Part shown: positions 6,489-13,685 of the stretch, in pieces
Layout of the letters: each line of letters starts with the position of its first letter
Numbering within the stretch: the stretch's first letter is position 1
Source of the DNA: Bacillus sp. ISL-7
GTDB lineage: Bacteria > Bacillota > Bacilli > Bacillales_B > DSM-18226
Direction of reading: 5' to 3'
Length of the DNA: 23,542 nucleotides
NCBI RefSeq assembly: GCF_018613065.1
Contig: NZ_JAGGQW010000026.1
Span: forward strand, 1 to 23,542
Position numbers and translations under genes: made by a program
The notes under the pieces: generated by a model
Told to the model about the DNA's origin: nothing
What the model saw: the letters and a program-made list of their open reading frames with translations, nothing else
The model's database searches: none

Positions 6489-8555
6489 TTATGGACTATA
6501 GATTGTTATAGGACCATGCACGGCCTCAATAAATGAATTGTTATTGCTATGACATGTTGAACAGACTTCTGCACTGGTATTCGCGTGACCTAATTTTGCC
6601 CGCTCATTCGTGGTAATGATTGAATCACCATTTTCATCATAAATCGCTTTACCAGTAATACCGTAAATTGATGCTTTACCATTGTGGCAAGCTATGCAGA
6701 AATCTCGTTTCTTTAAATCAGTCCAATCTTCTTCCTTGTTAAGAGAAAAATCACTTTGATTTTCATGGCCTAGTTTATCTTTTAATAATAGAATATTTTT
6801 TGCCCCATGTGTTTCATGACACTCCGCACAAGGGATTTGGCCATTTAGTATACTACCGTCAATGGCGGTGATGATATGTTTTGAATCCTCATTTGTATAA
6901 GAGCTTAATATGTCTTTTGCATTTTTTACTTTGTTCTCGTTGTTATGACAGCTAAAACATAAGTTGTAATCCTCAACTTCTGATATGACACTTGTTGGAT
7001 CGCCCCTTACTTGTTCTGTTTTTGTTATTTCTCCTATTGCATTAGTTTGTTTCTTAAAGTTCAGAACTTTATAACCACCTGTCTCTTCTGCCTTCTTTTT
7101 ATATGAAGAGGTATACCTTCCATGACATGATTCACATAGTTGGATATTACTATCAATCTTGCCTACAGCGATATCTTCCCATTTATCTTCAGGTTGATGT
7201 TCATAGACAAAATGGGCTTTTAATAAGTTAGGATTTTCTTGGCTCCAAGATAAATGTGGATTATGGCAGGATGTACAGGAACCTGCTTTAGTTTTTTGAT
7301 CTAATCCTAGTTGAGTATCATGTTTATTCGTTATAGCGTTTCCGGCCTTAACTGGGCTTGTTATAGTTCCATCATGACAAGCCAAACAATAACCTTCCTT
7401 TACATCTTTGCCTTCCAAGCTTTCGTTCGTTGCTACATGGGTATTATGGCAGACACTACAGCTGTTGGTATTATTGTTATAAAATCCATGGGGCTGCTCT
7501 CGTAAATCTTTCATTTCTTCGAGTGTGTAGCCGTTAATAGGATGATTTTTCACCTGATTGGTTACAGTTGAGAATTTCTTAATTAAAGGAAAAAAAATAC
7601 GTCCATCATCTGCTAAAAGTGTCGAGTCATTAGGTAGGCCATTAGAAAACAAACTAGAATTAAATTTCAAATAATATGTTTCCCCTGGATTGAGATTATT
7701 CAAGGATATTTCAATTTTATTATTAGTAGTTCTAGGTTTAACCGTACTCTCGACTGATTCATTGTTTTTATCATAAACAATGATTGGATTAACAATCGTA
7801 TGTAAAAGGTCTTCACTAAGTTCAATGACAATGGTTTGATTTAGGGAAACTCTAGTTATGTCGTCTATGTTCAAAATATCAATATCTGCAGTTACATCTT
7901 CATCTCTGAAACCCCCGTCAGCATCGTACACTTTCTCTCTGTATTTGAAGACATTCATTGTAATAGATTTTATATATGGACGTTGAACAGGAATAGTTGT
8001 TGTATTATTCAACTCATCAGTGGCTTGTATTTTCACATTGTTCTGTTTAATAGATAATATATCGGTTGTAAATGTCCAATTTCCAGATATAGGAGTCAAT
8101 GCTATTTCTCGATCAGGATAGATTAATTTCATTGTTATTGGCTTATCTAAAGCCTGATTATCAGAAACCACCCCATTCACTTGAACTCCAGTGCTAGTTA
8201 AAGTAATACTCTTTACAATAATGGAAGGCGGGATTGTATCTGTTTCTGAAACTGATTCTTCAGTTGTAACTGGTGGTTCTTCATTAGTAACTGTGTCTTC
8301 AGTTATAATGGGTTCTTCAATAGTAACAGGGGCTTCAGTTGTAATTGGTTCTTCAACAGTAACAGGGGCTTCAGTTGTAATTGGTTCTTCAACAATAGCC
8401 GGGTTTTCAGTTGAATTAGGATTCTCAACTGGATTAGAGTTTTCCGCTGGGACCTGAACTTCAGCAGTAACTCTAGAGGGAAGAATGATGGAGATAAACA
8501 TTAATAATAAAACAAAAATGATATTTAATTGTTGGATTTTAATTTGTGAAGTCAT
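6489..8555 (-). CDS. Secreted octaheme c-type cytochrome with Ig-like domains
   Basis: A 688-residue predicted exported cytochrome. Residues 1-31 are a Sec signal peptide (hydrophobic core 11-25, V-T-A before the likely cleavage). Residues 33-106 are a Pro/Thr/Glu-rich stalk with 12-residue repeats. Residues about 108-330 are beta-rich, with one or two Ig-like or SbsA-like domains and no cysteine. The C-terminal half carries eight CxxCH motifs at 366, 390, 427, 474, 533, 576, 620 and 665, and belongs to the cytochrome c3/doubled-CXXCH group. There is no C-terminal membrane anchor, LPXTG motif or S-layer domain, so retention may be through the stalk and Ig part. Hemes 1-3 match the hexaheme neighbour closely, so the two share an ancestral module. 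Likely role: wall-spanning or surface electron carrier. The start ATG follows GAGG at a long spacing. Confidence 0.9.
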   Translation of the reverse strand: MTSQIKIQQLNIIFVLLLMFISIILPSRVTAEVQVPAENSNPVENPNSTENPAIVEEPITTEAPVTVEEPITTEAPVTIEEPIITEDTVTNEEPPVTTEESVSETDTIPPSIIVKSITLTSTGVQVNGVVSDNQALDKPITMKLIYPDREIALTPISGNWTFTTDILSIKQNNVKIQATDELNNTTTIPVQRPYIKSITMNVFKYREKVYDADGGFRDEDVTADIDILNIDDITRVSLNQTIVIELSEDLLHTIVNPIIVYDKNNESVESTVKPRTTNNKIEISLNNLNPGETYYLKFNSSLFSNGLPNDSTLLADDGRIFFPLIKKFSTVTNQVKNHPINGYTLEEMKDLREQPHGFYNNNTNSCSVCHNTHVATNESLEGKDVKEGYCLACHDGTITSPVKAGNAITNKHDTQLGLDQKTKAGSCTSCHNPHLSWSQENPNLLKAHFVYEHQPEDKWEDIAVGKIDSNIQLCESCHGRYTSSYKKKAEETGGYKVLNFKKQTNAIGEITKTEQVRGDPTSVISEVEDYNLCFSCHNNENKVKNAKDILSSYTNEDSKHIITAIDGSILNGQIPCAECHETHGAKNILLLKDKLGHENQSDFSLNKEEDWTDLKKRDFCIACHNGKASIYGITGKAIYDENGDSIITTNERAKLGHANTSAEVCSTCHSNNNSFIEAVHGPITIYSP
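8297..8404 (-). repeat. 36-bp tandem repeat encoding the P/T/E stalk
   Basis: Near-identical 36-bp units begin at 8297, 8333 and 8369 on the plus strand, each encoding twelve residues of the type E-E-P-I-T-T-E-A-P-V-T-V. Stalk length probably varies between strains. The repeat also explains the shadow ORF on the opposite strand. Confidence 0.8.
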
Positions 8556-8875
8556 TTTTGGTCATTCCTCTTTTAATTCGACATGTGATTTGATGATAAA
8601 ATTTCTATGGCGATAAATTAACATGTTATTAAGTTTATAAATATTTAATGTATTTATCTTATAATCTTCAGATTTATTATACTTTTATTGTTAATGTATT
8701 TGGTTAACAGATCTGTGAATAATGATTGACAAATTCGTGAATTGAAGATTGACGATTTTGTGAACTCATGCTTAAATAAAAATAAGAAAATAGCCCACCG
8801 AAGTGAGCTGCCATCTTTAAACTTAATAATTCCATTCAGGGCTATCAAATAGTAGGGCTATTTGGTAGCTCTTTT
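8556..8875. other. Intergenic region between the two secreted cytochrome genes
   Basis: The 320-base gap splits an otherwise tightly packed minus-strand locus. It contains an AT-rich stretch where the octaheme gene may have its own promoter (TATAAT on the minus strand at 8681-8676, without a clear -35), the tandem repeats at 8715-8765, a small hairpin (AGCCCAC/GTGAGCT, about 8791-8808), and a plus-oriented terminator at 8841-8877. No protein-coding gene is supported. Confidence 0.4.
8715..8765. repeat. Short tandem repeats resembling a transposon end
   Basis: GTGAAT/GTGAAC recurs at 8715, 8737 and 8760 (spacing 22 and 23), and GATTGAC at 8724 and 8747 (spacing 23). This gives two and a half imperfect copies of a 22-23-bp unit. 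Iterated sites of this sort are typical of transposase-binding ends, for example in Tn7-like elements. No transposase gene or second end is seen here, so identity as a relic is speculative. Confidence 0.35.
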
Positions 8876-8877
8876 TT
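8841..8877 (+). terminator. Plus-strand terminator facing into the cytochrome locus
   Basis: GCTATCAAATA (about 8841-8851) pairs with TATTTGGTAGC (about 8859-8869), with one U-G wobble on the plus transcript, followed by TCTTTTTT. On the minus transcript the same position is a C-A mismatch and no T-run follows. The signal therefore works for rightward transcription, although no rightward gene is present. Confidence 0.6.
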
Positions 8878-10648
8878 AATAATCGAACTCAATTCCGTTA
8901 CGGTCGTTATCTTCATCAGCAGTTGGATTGTATTGGAATGTGTCAGTGTTTCTTGTTCCTTCTGAGTGAGAAGATGTATGACATCCCCAACATACAGCCA
9001 TGTTAGTGTAACGTTTTAAAGCAGAAGATGGGTTTTTATCCATCATGTAATCTGTAGCTAAATTATGACGCTCAGTTACATCAGTAACACTTGAGAAGTA
9101 TCCAGAGTCAGATTTTTCTATATCAGCAACTTGTTTACCACGAGCGTCTCTCATGATTGTTACATCAGTACCATGTGCATAGTGACAGCGTACGCAAGTG
9201 TAGCTATCAGAAGTTGTAGTGTGACGGTATGCATGATCAAATTGACCAGTTTCTTTACCAGATCCTGCTAGGTAGTCAGTGTGACAAGCAGCACAGAATC
9301 CAGACATTGCAACACCACGACCTGAAACATAACCTGGGTTTGTAGTACCGTCAGCTTTTTTGCTAGCCCATAGAGAAGATACAGTAGTTGTTGCAACATT
9401 GTTTGCATCTAAAGCACTTACATCTAATTTAACTACGTATCCACGTGCAACGCTACCAGAAACTAGTGTATTAACAGTTCCTACTAATGTTGTTTTTGAA
9501 GCTGGTACTCCAGCAAAGCCATTTCCTAAGATTTCGCCTTTTTTAAGTTGGTCAGTATCAAATACTTCTGTACCAGCGCTGTTTTTGAATGCTGTCCAGT
9601 AATGTTTGTTGTGATCCGCGTCAAAGTCATATCCATGTAACCAAGGATCTGTAGTGATTTCATACGCAGGAGCTGGTGTTACTTTATCCGCAGCTTTTTT
9701 ATCTGGATTCCATTTCATTAATTGAAGAACAGTATCACCAGTTGTTAATCCTTTTGCAGCATAATCAGCATTAGTAGGTGCTCCTGTGTCACCAATTTTA
9801 AAACGATATAAAACATAGTTACTTGTTACATCTACATTTTTGGCATCTTTAAAAGTAAAGTCACCTGCATCAACTTTTGTTGATGTTGTGAATTTATCAC
9901 TAGTTGTTGTATTTACAACATAATTAGCGTCAACAACAGGTACGTTTTCTACTCTCTTACCGCCTTTATCAGCAGTTAAGTTACCCATCCCGTTTGGATC
10001 TGTGTGTAATAAACGATCAGAGTAAGATCCGTGTGGCGCGTGACAGCTTGCACAAGTGAATTCAGCTTCCCAGTTACCAGTGCCATCGCTCTTTCCACCA
10101 GGAGCAGCTTTTACTTCAACAGTTCCGTTAGCTAAGTGAACAGACATATTACCATCATGAGTTCCGCCAAATTTACCAGCAGAGTTTGAACCTGTGTATA
10201 CGTTGTAGAAACCTAATGTACCATCATGACAAGCTGTACAAGTTGCATATTCGCCATCTTTGAACAATAAGTTCTTAGATGCGCCTGTGTGTGTTTGGTG
10301 ACAGCTAGCACAAGAGTTTGTGTTGTTCATGTAAGAACCGTGTGTACGTTGTGTTTTGTGTGTACCTGAAGCATCTTTAACCATGTCATCAGATTTGATA
10401 ACACTGTTAAATTTAGAACCATCATTGGTACCAATATCAGAACCAGTTTTGTTAGCGTTGCTTTTTTCAACAGTGTTGTAGCTATTGTCGTTATCAGTAT
10501 CATTTGTAACTACACCTGCTTGAACATCTGCAGGATCCCCAGGTGGTGTTACAACAGGGTTACTGCCTGCAGCAGAAGCCACGATGCTAAACATTGCTAC
10601 TAACATTAATGTTAGCAGGAATGAAGAGCTAATTTTCATCTTACTCAT
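8876..10648 (-). CDS. Secreted hexaheme c-type cytochrome
   Basis: A 590-residue exported protein. Residues 1-27 form a Sec signal peptide ending near A-S-A-A. Six CxxCH motifs lie at 113, 137, 199, 452, 485 and 553. Hemes 1-3 and 4-6 are separated by about 245 heme-free residues (205-450) that look beta-rich and may be a separate domain. The protein is asparagine-, threonine- and aspartate-rich, without a membrane anchor or sorting signal. Many extra histidines (such as T-H-D-G and H-A-Y-R-H) could serve as distal heme ligands. By family it belongs to the cytochrome c3/multiheme group. Six hemes, secretion and the NHL/TPR neighbours recall OmcS-like filament cytochromes of Geobacter, but the sequence alone does not show polymerisation. 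Start ATG 10648 has GGGAGG at 10662-10657. It is preceded by an unusual hairpin with an embedded Shine-Dalgarno sequence. Confidence 0.9.
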   Translation of the reverse strand: MSKMKISSSFLLTLMLVAMFSIVASAAGSNPVVTPPGDPADVQAGVVTNDTDNDNSYNTVEKSNANKTGSDIGTNDGSKFNSVIKSDDMVKDASGTHKTQRTHGSYMNNTNSCASCHQTHTGASKNLLFKDGEYATCTACHDGTLGFYNVYTGSNSAGKFGGTHDGNMSVHLANGTVEVKAAPGGKSDGTGNWEAEFTCASCHAPHGSYSDRLLHTDPNGMGNLTADKGGKRVENVPVVDANYVVNTTTSDKFTTSTKVDAGDFTFKDAKNVDVTSNYVLYRFKIGDTGAPTNADYAAKGLTTGDTVLQLMKWNPDKKAADKVTPAPAYEITTDPWLHGYDFDADHNKHYWTAFKNSAGTEVFDTDQLKKGEILGNGFAGVPASKTTLVGTVNTLVSGSVARGYVVKLDVSALDANNVATTTVSSLWASKKADGTTNPGYVSGRGVAMSGFCAACHTDYLAGSGKETGQFDHAYRHTTTSDSYTCVRCHYAHGTDVTIMRDARGKQVADIEKSDSGYFSSVTDVTERHNLATDYMMDKNPSSALKRYTNMAVCWGCHTSSHSEGTRNTDTFQYNPTADEDNDRNGIEFDY

Positions 10649-10720
10649 TCCAAAAACCTCCCATAATTCTCTCTTTTTTTCTCTCTGTTTTTAAATCTAA
10701 ATCTTTGAAATTACACCCTA

Positions 10721-10744
10721 ATTTAAGGCATCACCTCCTTAAAT
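10721..10744 (-). promoter_or_regulatory. Stem-loop carrying an orphan Shine-Dalgarno sequence
   Basis: A perfect inverted repeat with 8-bp arms (ATTTAAGG and CCTTAAAT) encloses an 8-base loop. Read on the minus strand, arm and loop together give AAGGAGGTGATG, a full anti-16S match. It lies 17-40 bases after the NHL gene stop and about 75-95 bases before the hexaheme start, with no useful ORF after it (GTG or ATG stops within a few codons). This resembles the STAB-SD elements that stabilise 5' ends of Bacillus mRNAs such as cry3A. A role as processing site and stabiliser for the hexaheme mRNA is inference. Confidence 0.4.
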
Positions 10745-10760
10745 AAATCGATAGGTTTAT

Positions 10761-11735
10761 TTAATAGTAAAGAGCAACCCGTTGATTCAAGGTGTCGGTA
10801 ATATAAACCCGGTCGTTGTCATCTACATATAAGCCATTTGGAAGATAGAATTGTTCATTTTGGTCTCCCATAGAACCGAAGGTAAATACTTGCTCACCTT
10901 TTTCATTAAATCCATAGATCGTATGAGATAAGTTGTTTACGACATATAGGATACCGCGAGAATCAACGCCGATTCCTCGTGGATTTACGAAAACAGATGA
11001 TCCTTTACCGTCTTTTGAGCCATTAATAGTCCTAAGATATTTTCCATTTTGGTCGAAAGCTACAATTCGCTGATTACCAGAATCTGAGACAAAGAGTTCA
11101 CCTGTTTTTTTATCTAATGCAATAGCATTCGGAGCTTTAAATTTGTCATCCTTATTAGCAGCCGTGCTAATTTCTAGCAACTTTTCGCCAGTAAGTTTAA
11201 AGACAAAAACTTTGTTTTGTTGAACATCCGTCACATAGAATTTTTCATCAAAGATACGAATTCCTGCAGGTGTTTTTATTACTTTCTTTTTGTCATCAAA
11301 GTATTTGATAAATTTTCCTTTTTGATCATGTATAGATATTTTTCCATTATATAAATCGGCCACATAGACATTTCCTTCTTTATCGCCTGCAATCCCATAA
11401 GGAAATTTAAATTGACCCTTTCCTTCGCCCTCTTTACCAAACTTAAATATTGGTGTTCCAGATGAATCAAATACTTGAACACGCTTGTTATTGGTATCTG
11501 AGACATACAGGAACTCACCAATTTTAGCGATATCCATTGGTTTATCCAATGAATTATCAAAGTCACCGTAGATCAGTTGGCTAAAGGTAGGAGGAGCATC
11601 AGGGTCAACCAAATTAGGTGCTTTTTTAACAACAGATTGCATGTTCAAGAAGTAGATAGCGACAAATGCAGCAATCGAAAAAAATACAATAGCACTCATC
11701 CACTTATAGACTGTCTTTTTCTTCAATGTTTTCAA
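10761..11735 (-). CDS. Membrane-anchored six-bladed NHL beta-propeller protein
   Basis: A 324-residue predicted extracytoplasmic protein. The basic N-terminus plus a hydrophobic segment (about 13-31) forms a signal anchor. Six NHL repeats follow, each of the form P-x-G-I/D-I-A ... V/L-Y-V-S/T-D ... N-x-R-V-x-x-F, together predicting a closed six-bladed propeller over about residues 50-324. No heme or metal motif is visible. NHL propellers are recurrent companions of exported multiheme cytochromes, probably as scaffolds or assembly factors; that role here is inference. The open frame begins at TTG 11735, but AGGGG lies immediately before it; TTG 11726 (codon 4), nine bases downstream of that AGGGG, is the better start and barely changes the protein. 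The gap to the TPR gene is 9 bases (to the upstream start), so the genes are co-transcribed. Confidence 0.88.
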   Translation of the reverse strand: MKTLKKKTVYKWMSAIVFFSIAAFVAIYFLNMQSVVKKAPNLVDPDAPPTFSQLIYGDFDNSLDKPMDIAKIGEFLYVSDTNNKRVQVFDSSGTPIFKFGKEGEGKGQFKFPYGIAGDKEGNVYVADLYNGKISIHDQKGKFIKYFDDKKKVIKTPAGIRIFDEKFYVTDVQQNKVFVFKLTGEKLLEISTAANKDDKFKAPNAIALDKKTGELFVSDSGNQRIVAFDQNGKYLRTINGSKDGKGSSVFVNPRGIGVDSRGILYVVNNLSHTIYGFNEKGEQVFTFGSMGDQNEQFYLPNGLYVDDNDRVYITDTLNQRVALYY

Positions 11736-11744
11736 CCCCTATTG

Positions 11745-12461
11745 CTATTTTTTAGCGACTCTTTCAAGTCCTTCTAATGCTGGTTTATACAGAGGGTCGT
11801 AACTAAGTGCGTCCTTGTAGATTTGTTCAGCATTCTTTTTGTCACCTTGATCTTCTGCGACTCTACCAACTTCGAAGATAATATCCGTATTTGCAGGCAT
11901 TAATTTATTTGCTTCATTAAGTGCTTCAATAGCTTCTTTATACATTTTAAGTTTTCTATAGGACATTCCTTTCAAAAGAAAACCTTTGTAATCTTTAGGT
12001 GATATTTCTGTCGCCTTCTGTGCCATTTTGACTGAATCATTAAGTCTATTTTGCTTGTTATAAACAAGTCCAAGATTAAAGTAAGCATCGAAATAATTCT
12101 TATCTAAATCAATAGCCAATTTATATTGCTTAATAGCTTCATCGTTATCACCGGTTAGGAAATAAGCATAACCAAGATTGACATGGGACTTTGGATCATT
12201 CGGCTTCGCATCAGCAACTGCTTTTGCGTTATTTAATTGCTCAGCTAACCGATCATTATCATACTTTGACCAAAAATACTTTTGGCTGACATAATAACAG
12301 GCACCAACTGATATAACTAAAGTCAGAAGCAAAATCAGAAGCGTTTGCCACCAATTGAATTTTTCATTTTTCGTACCTTTAGTCTTGTTCTTCTTTTTTT
12401 CAGGTTCTTGTTTTGATCGTGTCTCTTGTTCTTGGTTGAGTGTTTGTTCTTGAACTTCCAT
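11745..12461 (-). CDS. Membrane-anchored TPR protein
   Basis: A 238-residue protein with a charged, lysine/glutamate-rich cytoplasmic head (1-36), a single membrane segment (about 38-58) and a TPR domain (about 85-236) of about four repeats, visible as L-G-Y-A-Y, L-G-L-V-Y-N, K-G-M-S-Y-R and V-G-R-V-A motifs. The topology resembles NrfG/CcmH-type TPR proteins, which present apocytochromes to the heme lyase, so it may help mature or assemble the 36-heme set encoded around it. That is inference; scaffold roles are equally possible. The start ATG 12461 has AGGAGGG at ideal spacing. It lies in a tight operon, 33 bases after the dodecaheme gene. Confidence 0.85.
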   Translation of the reverse strand: MEVQEQTLNQEQETRSKQEPEKKKNKTKGTKNEKFNWWQTLLILLLTLVISVGACYYVSQKYFWSKYDNDRLAEQLNNAKAVADAKPNDPKSHVNLGYAYFLTGDNDEAIKQYKLAIDLDKNYFDAYFNLGLVYNKQNRLNDSVKMAQKATEISPKDYKGFLLKGMSYRKLKMYKEAIEALNEANKLMPANTDIIFEVGRVAEDQGDKKNAEQIYKDALSYDPLYKPALEGLERVAKK

Positions 12462-12494
12462 TCGAACCCTCCTAATCTAGCAAATGTCGTCTGC

Positions 12495-13658
12495 CTATTT
12501 TATATGGCAGGCTGAACAAGTTCTTTTTACGTGACAGGTATAACAATAATCAGTTACTTTTTGATTTTCAGACAGTGTTACTGGATGTCTTTCTTTGTCG
12601 AATCCTTTATGCATCGCAGGATGACAGGATGAGCAGGCGACCATTGTGGTTTTAACCCCACCAGTTGCTTGATAGTTATGACAGGCTAAACATTGCTGTT
12701 TATCCTTTGATGCCTGATTACCATGGTTCGTCATCCACCGGCTGCTATGGCTAGCTGGCCGTTTGCTATGGCAATCTTTACAGAAAGTATTGTCTTTCGC
12801 ATAATCATAATGATTCTTTTTCACCTGTTTTTGCTGAGAATCTTTTTTAAGATAAGTAGTTAAGGCTGAAACCTGATCATAACCCTCAACCGGTTCCATT
12901 GACATATCCTTATGACACTGATTACATTTTTGTAGATTTGTAGCTGCTTGTTTTCCATGGGTCTTTGATGCAAAATCTTCTTTTTTGTGGCTTATCGGAA
13001 TCATTCCAGTTGTATGACAGGCACTACATTTAGTTGTAGCCTTACGAGCCTTATGGCACTCGATACAAGTATCCATATCTGGCCGAGTGAATTTGAGATC
13101 CGCCATGGTTGCTGTTCCGACTTTACTGTCCCACTTTTCGTAGTCAGTTGTGTAGGTCATTTTTCGATCAGCGACTTTACCATGTGCTACCCCGCTATGA
13201 CACTGGATACATTCAACCCCTACACTTTTATGCTTATCATGGGGGATGATTAAGTCCCCTGATGGAGTTACCTCTCGTTTTAAAACGTCATGACATGATT
13301 CACATGCACTATCTTGTATTTCACCAGGCATTCGAATTGGTGCAGCAGATGTGCTCGTTGATTGTTTTTTTAAAGCTTCAACTACCCCTTGAGCTTTATC
13401 TTTTGCTAATGTTTTAAACACAGGGTCCGTGTGACAGTCGGTACAATCGACTTCACTGTGTGTGGAGGCTTTCCACGTATAGACCTCCGGTTTCATCTCA
13501 TGACAGGATGCGCAAAACTCGGAGCTAGATGTTGTTTCTAGCCCCACGAAGCTGAGACCGAGGAAGATGGCTAGAAACAACAATGTTAAAGTCGCAATTT
13601 TGATTAATTTATAGCGAAAACGGGGAGGGACTGACCGCGTTTCTCGTTCTTCTTCCAT
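12495..13658 (-). CDS. NapC/NirT-type membrane-anchored dodecaheme cytochrome
   Basis: A 387-residue protein with one N-terminal membrane anchor (about 17-42) followed at once by the NapC/NirT/CymA-like heme motif C-A-S-C-H-E-M. It has twelve CxxCH motifs at 49, 72, 119, 150, 198, 211, 245, 293, 323, 342, 372 and 381. Classical NapC and CymA are about 200 residues with four hemes, so this is an extended form with a heme every 32 residues. NapC-type proteins oxidise menaquinol and pass electrons to periplasmic or exported partners. Its CHSG-x-x-H-x-K and related motifs match the decaheme neighbour, so the two are paralogues. The start ATG 13658 has AGGAGGG upstream. It is co-transcribed with the decaheme gene (27-base gap). 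Confidence 0.93.
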   Translation of the reverse strand: MEEERETRSVPPRFRYKLIKIATLTLLFLAIFLGLSFVGLETTSSSEFCASCHEMKPEVYTWKASTHSEVDCTDCHTDPVFKTLAKDKAQGVVEALKKQSTSTSAAPIRMPGEIQDSACESCHDVLKREVTPSGDLIIPHDKHKSVGVECIQCHSGVAHGKVADRKMTYTTDYEKWDSKVGTATMADLKFTRPDMDTCIECHKARKATTKCSACHTTGMIPISHKKEDFASKTHGKQAATNLQKCNQCHKDMSMEPVEGYDQVSALTTYLKKDSQQKQVKKNHYDYAKDNTFCKDCHSKRPASHSSRWMTNHGNQASKDKQQCLACHNYQATGGVKTTMVACSSCHPAMHKGFDKERHPVTLSENQKVTDYCYTCHVKRTCSACHIK

Positions 13659-13685
13659 AAAGCGACCCTCCTGAACAAAAATCGA

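Noticed and set aside
8715..8730. Second Fnr box before the octaheme gene
   Set aside because: It begins TGTGA but the second half (ATTGA) does not match TCACA; explained better by the local tandem repeat.
8654..8848. 64-residue minus-strand ORF between the secreted cytochromes
   Set aside because: AT-rich, no ribosome binding site, overlaps repeats and a terminator; no protein-like features.
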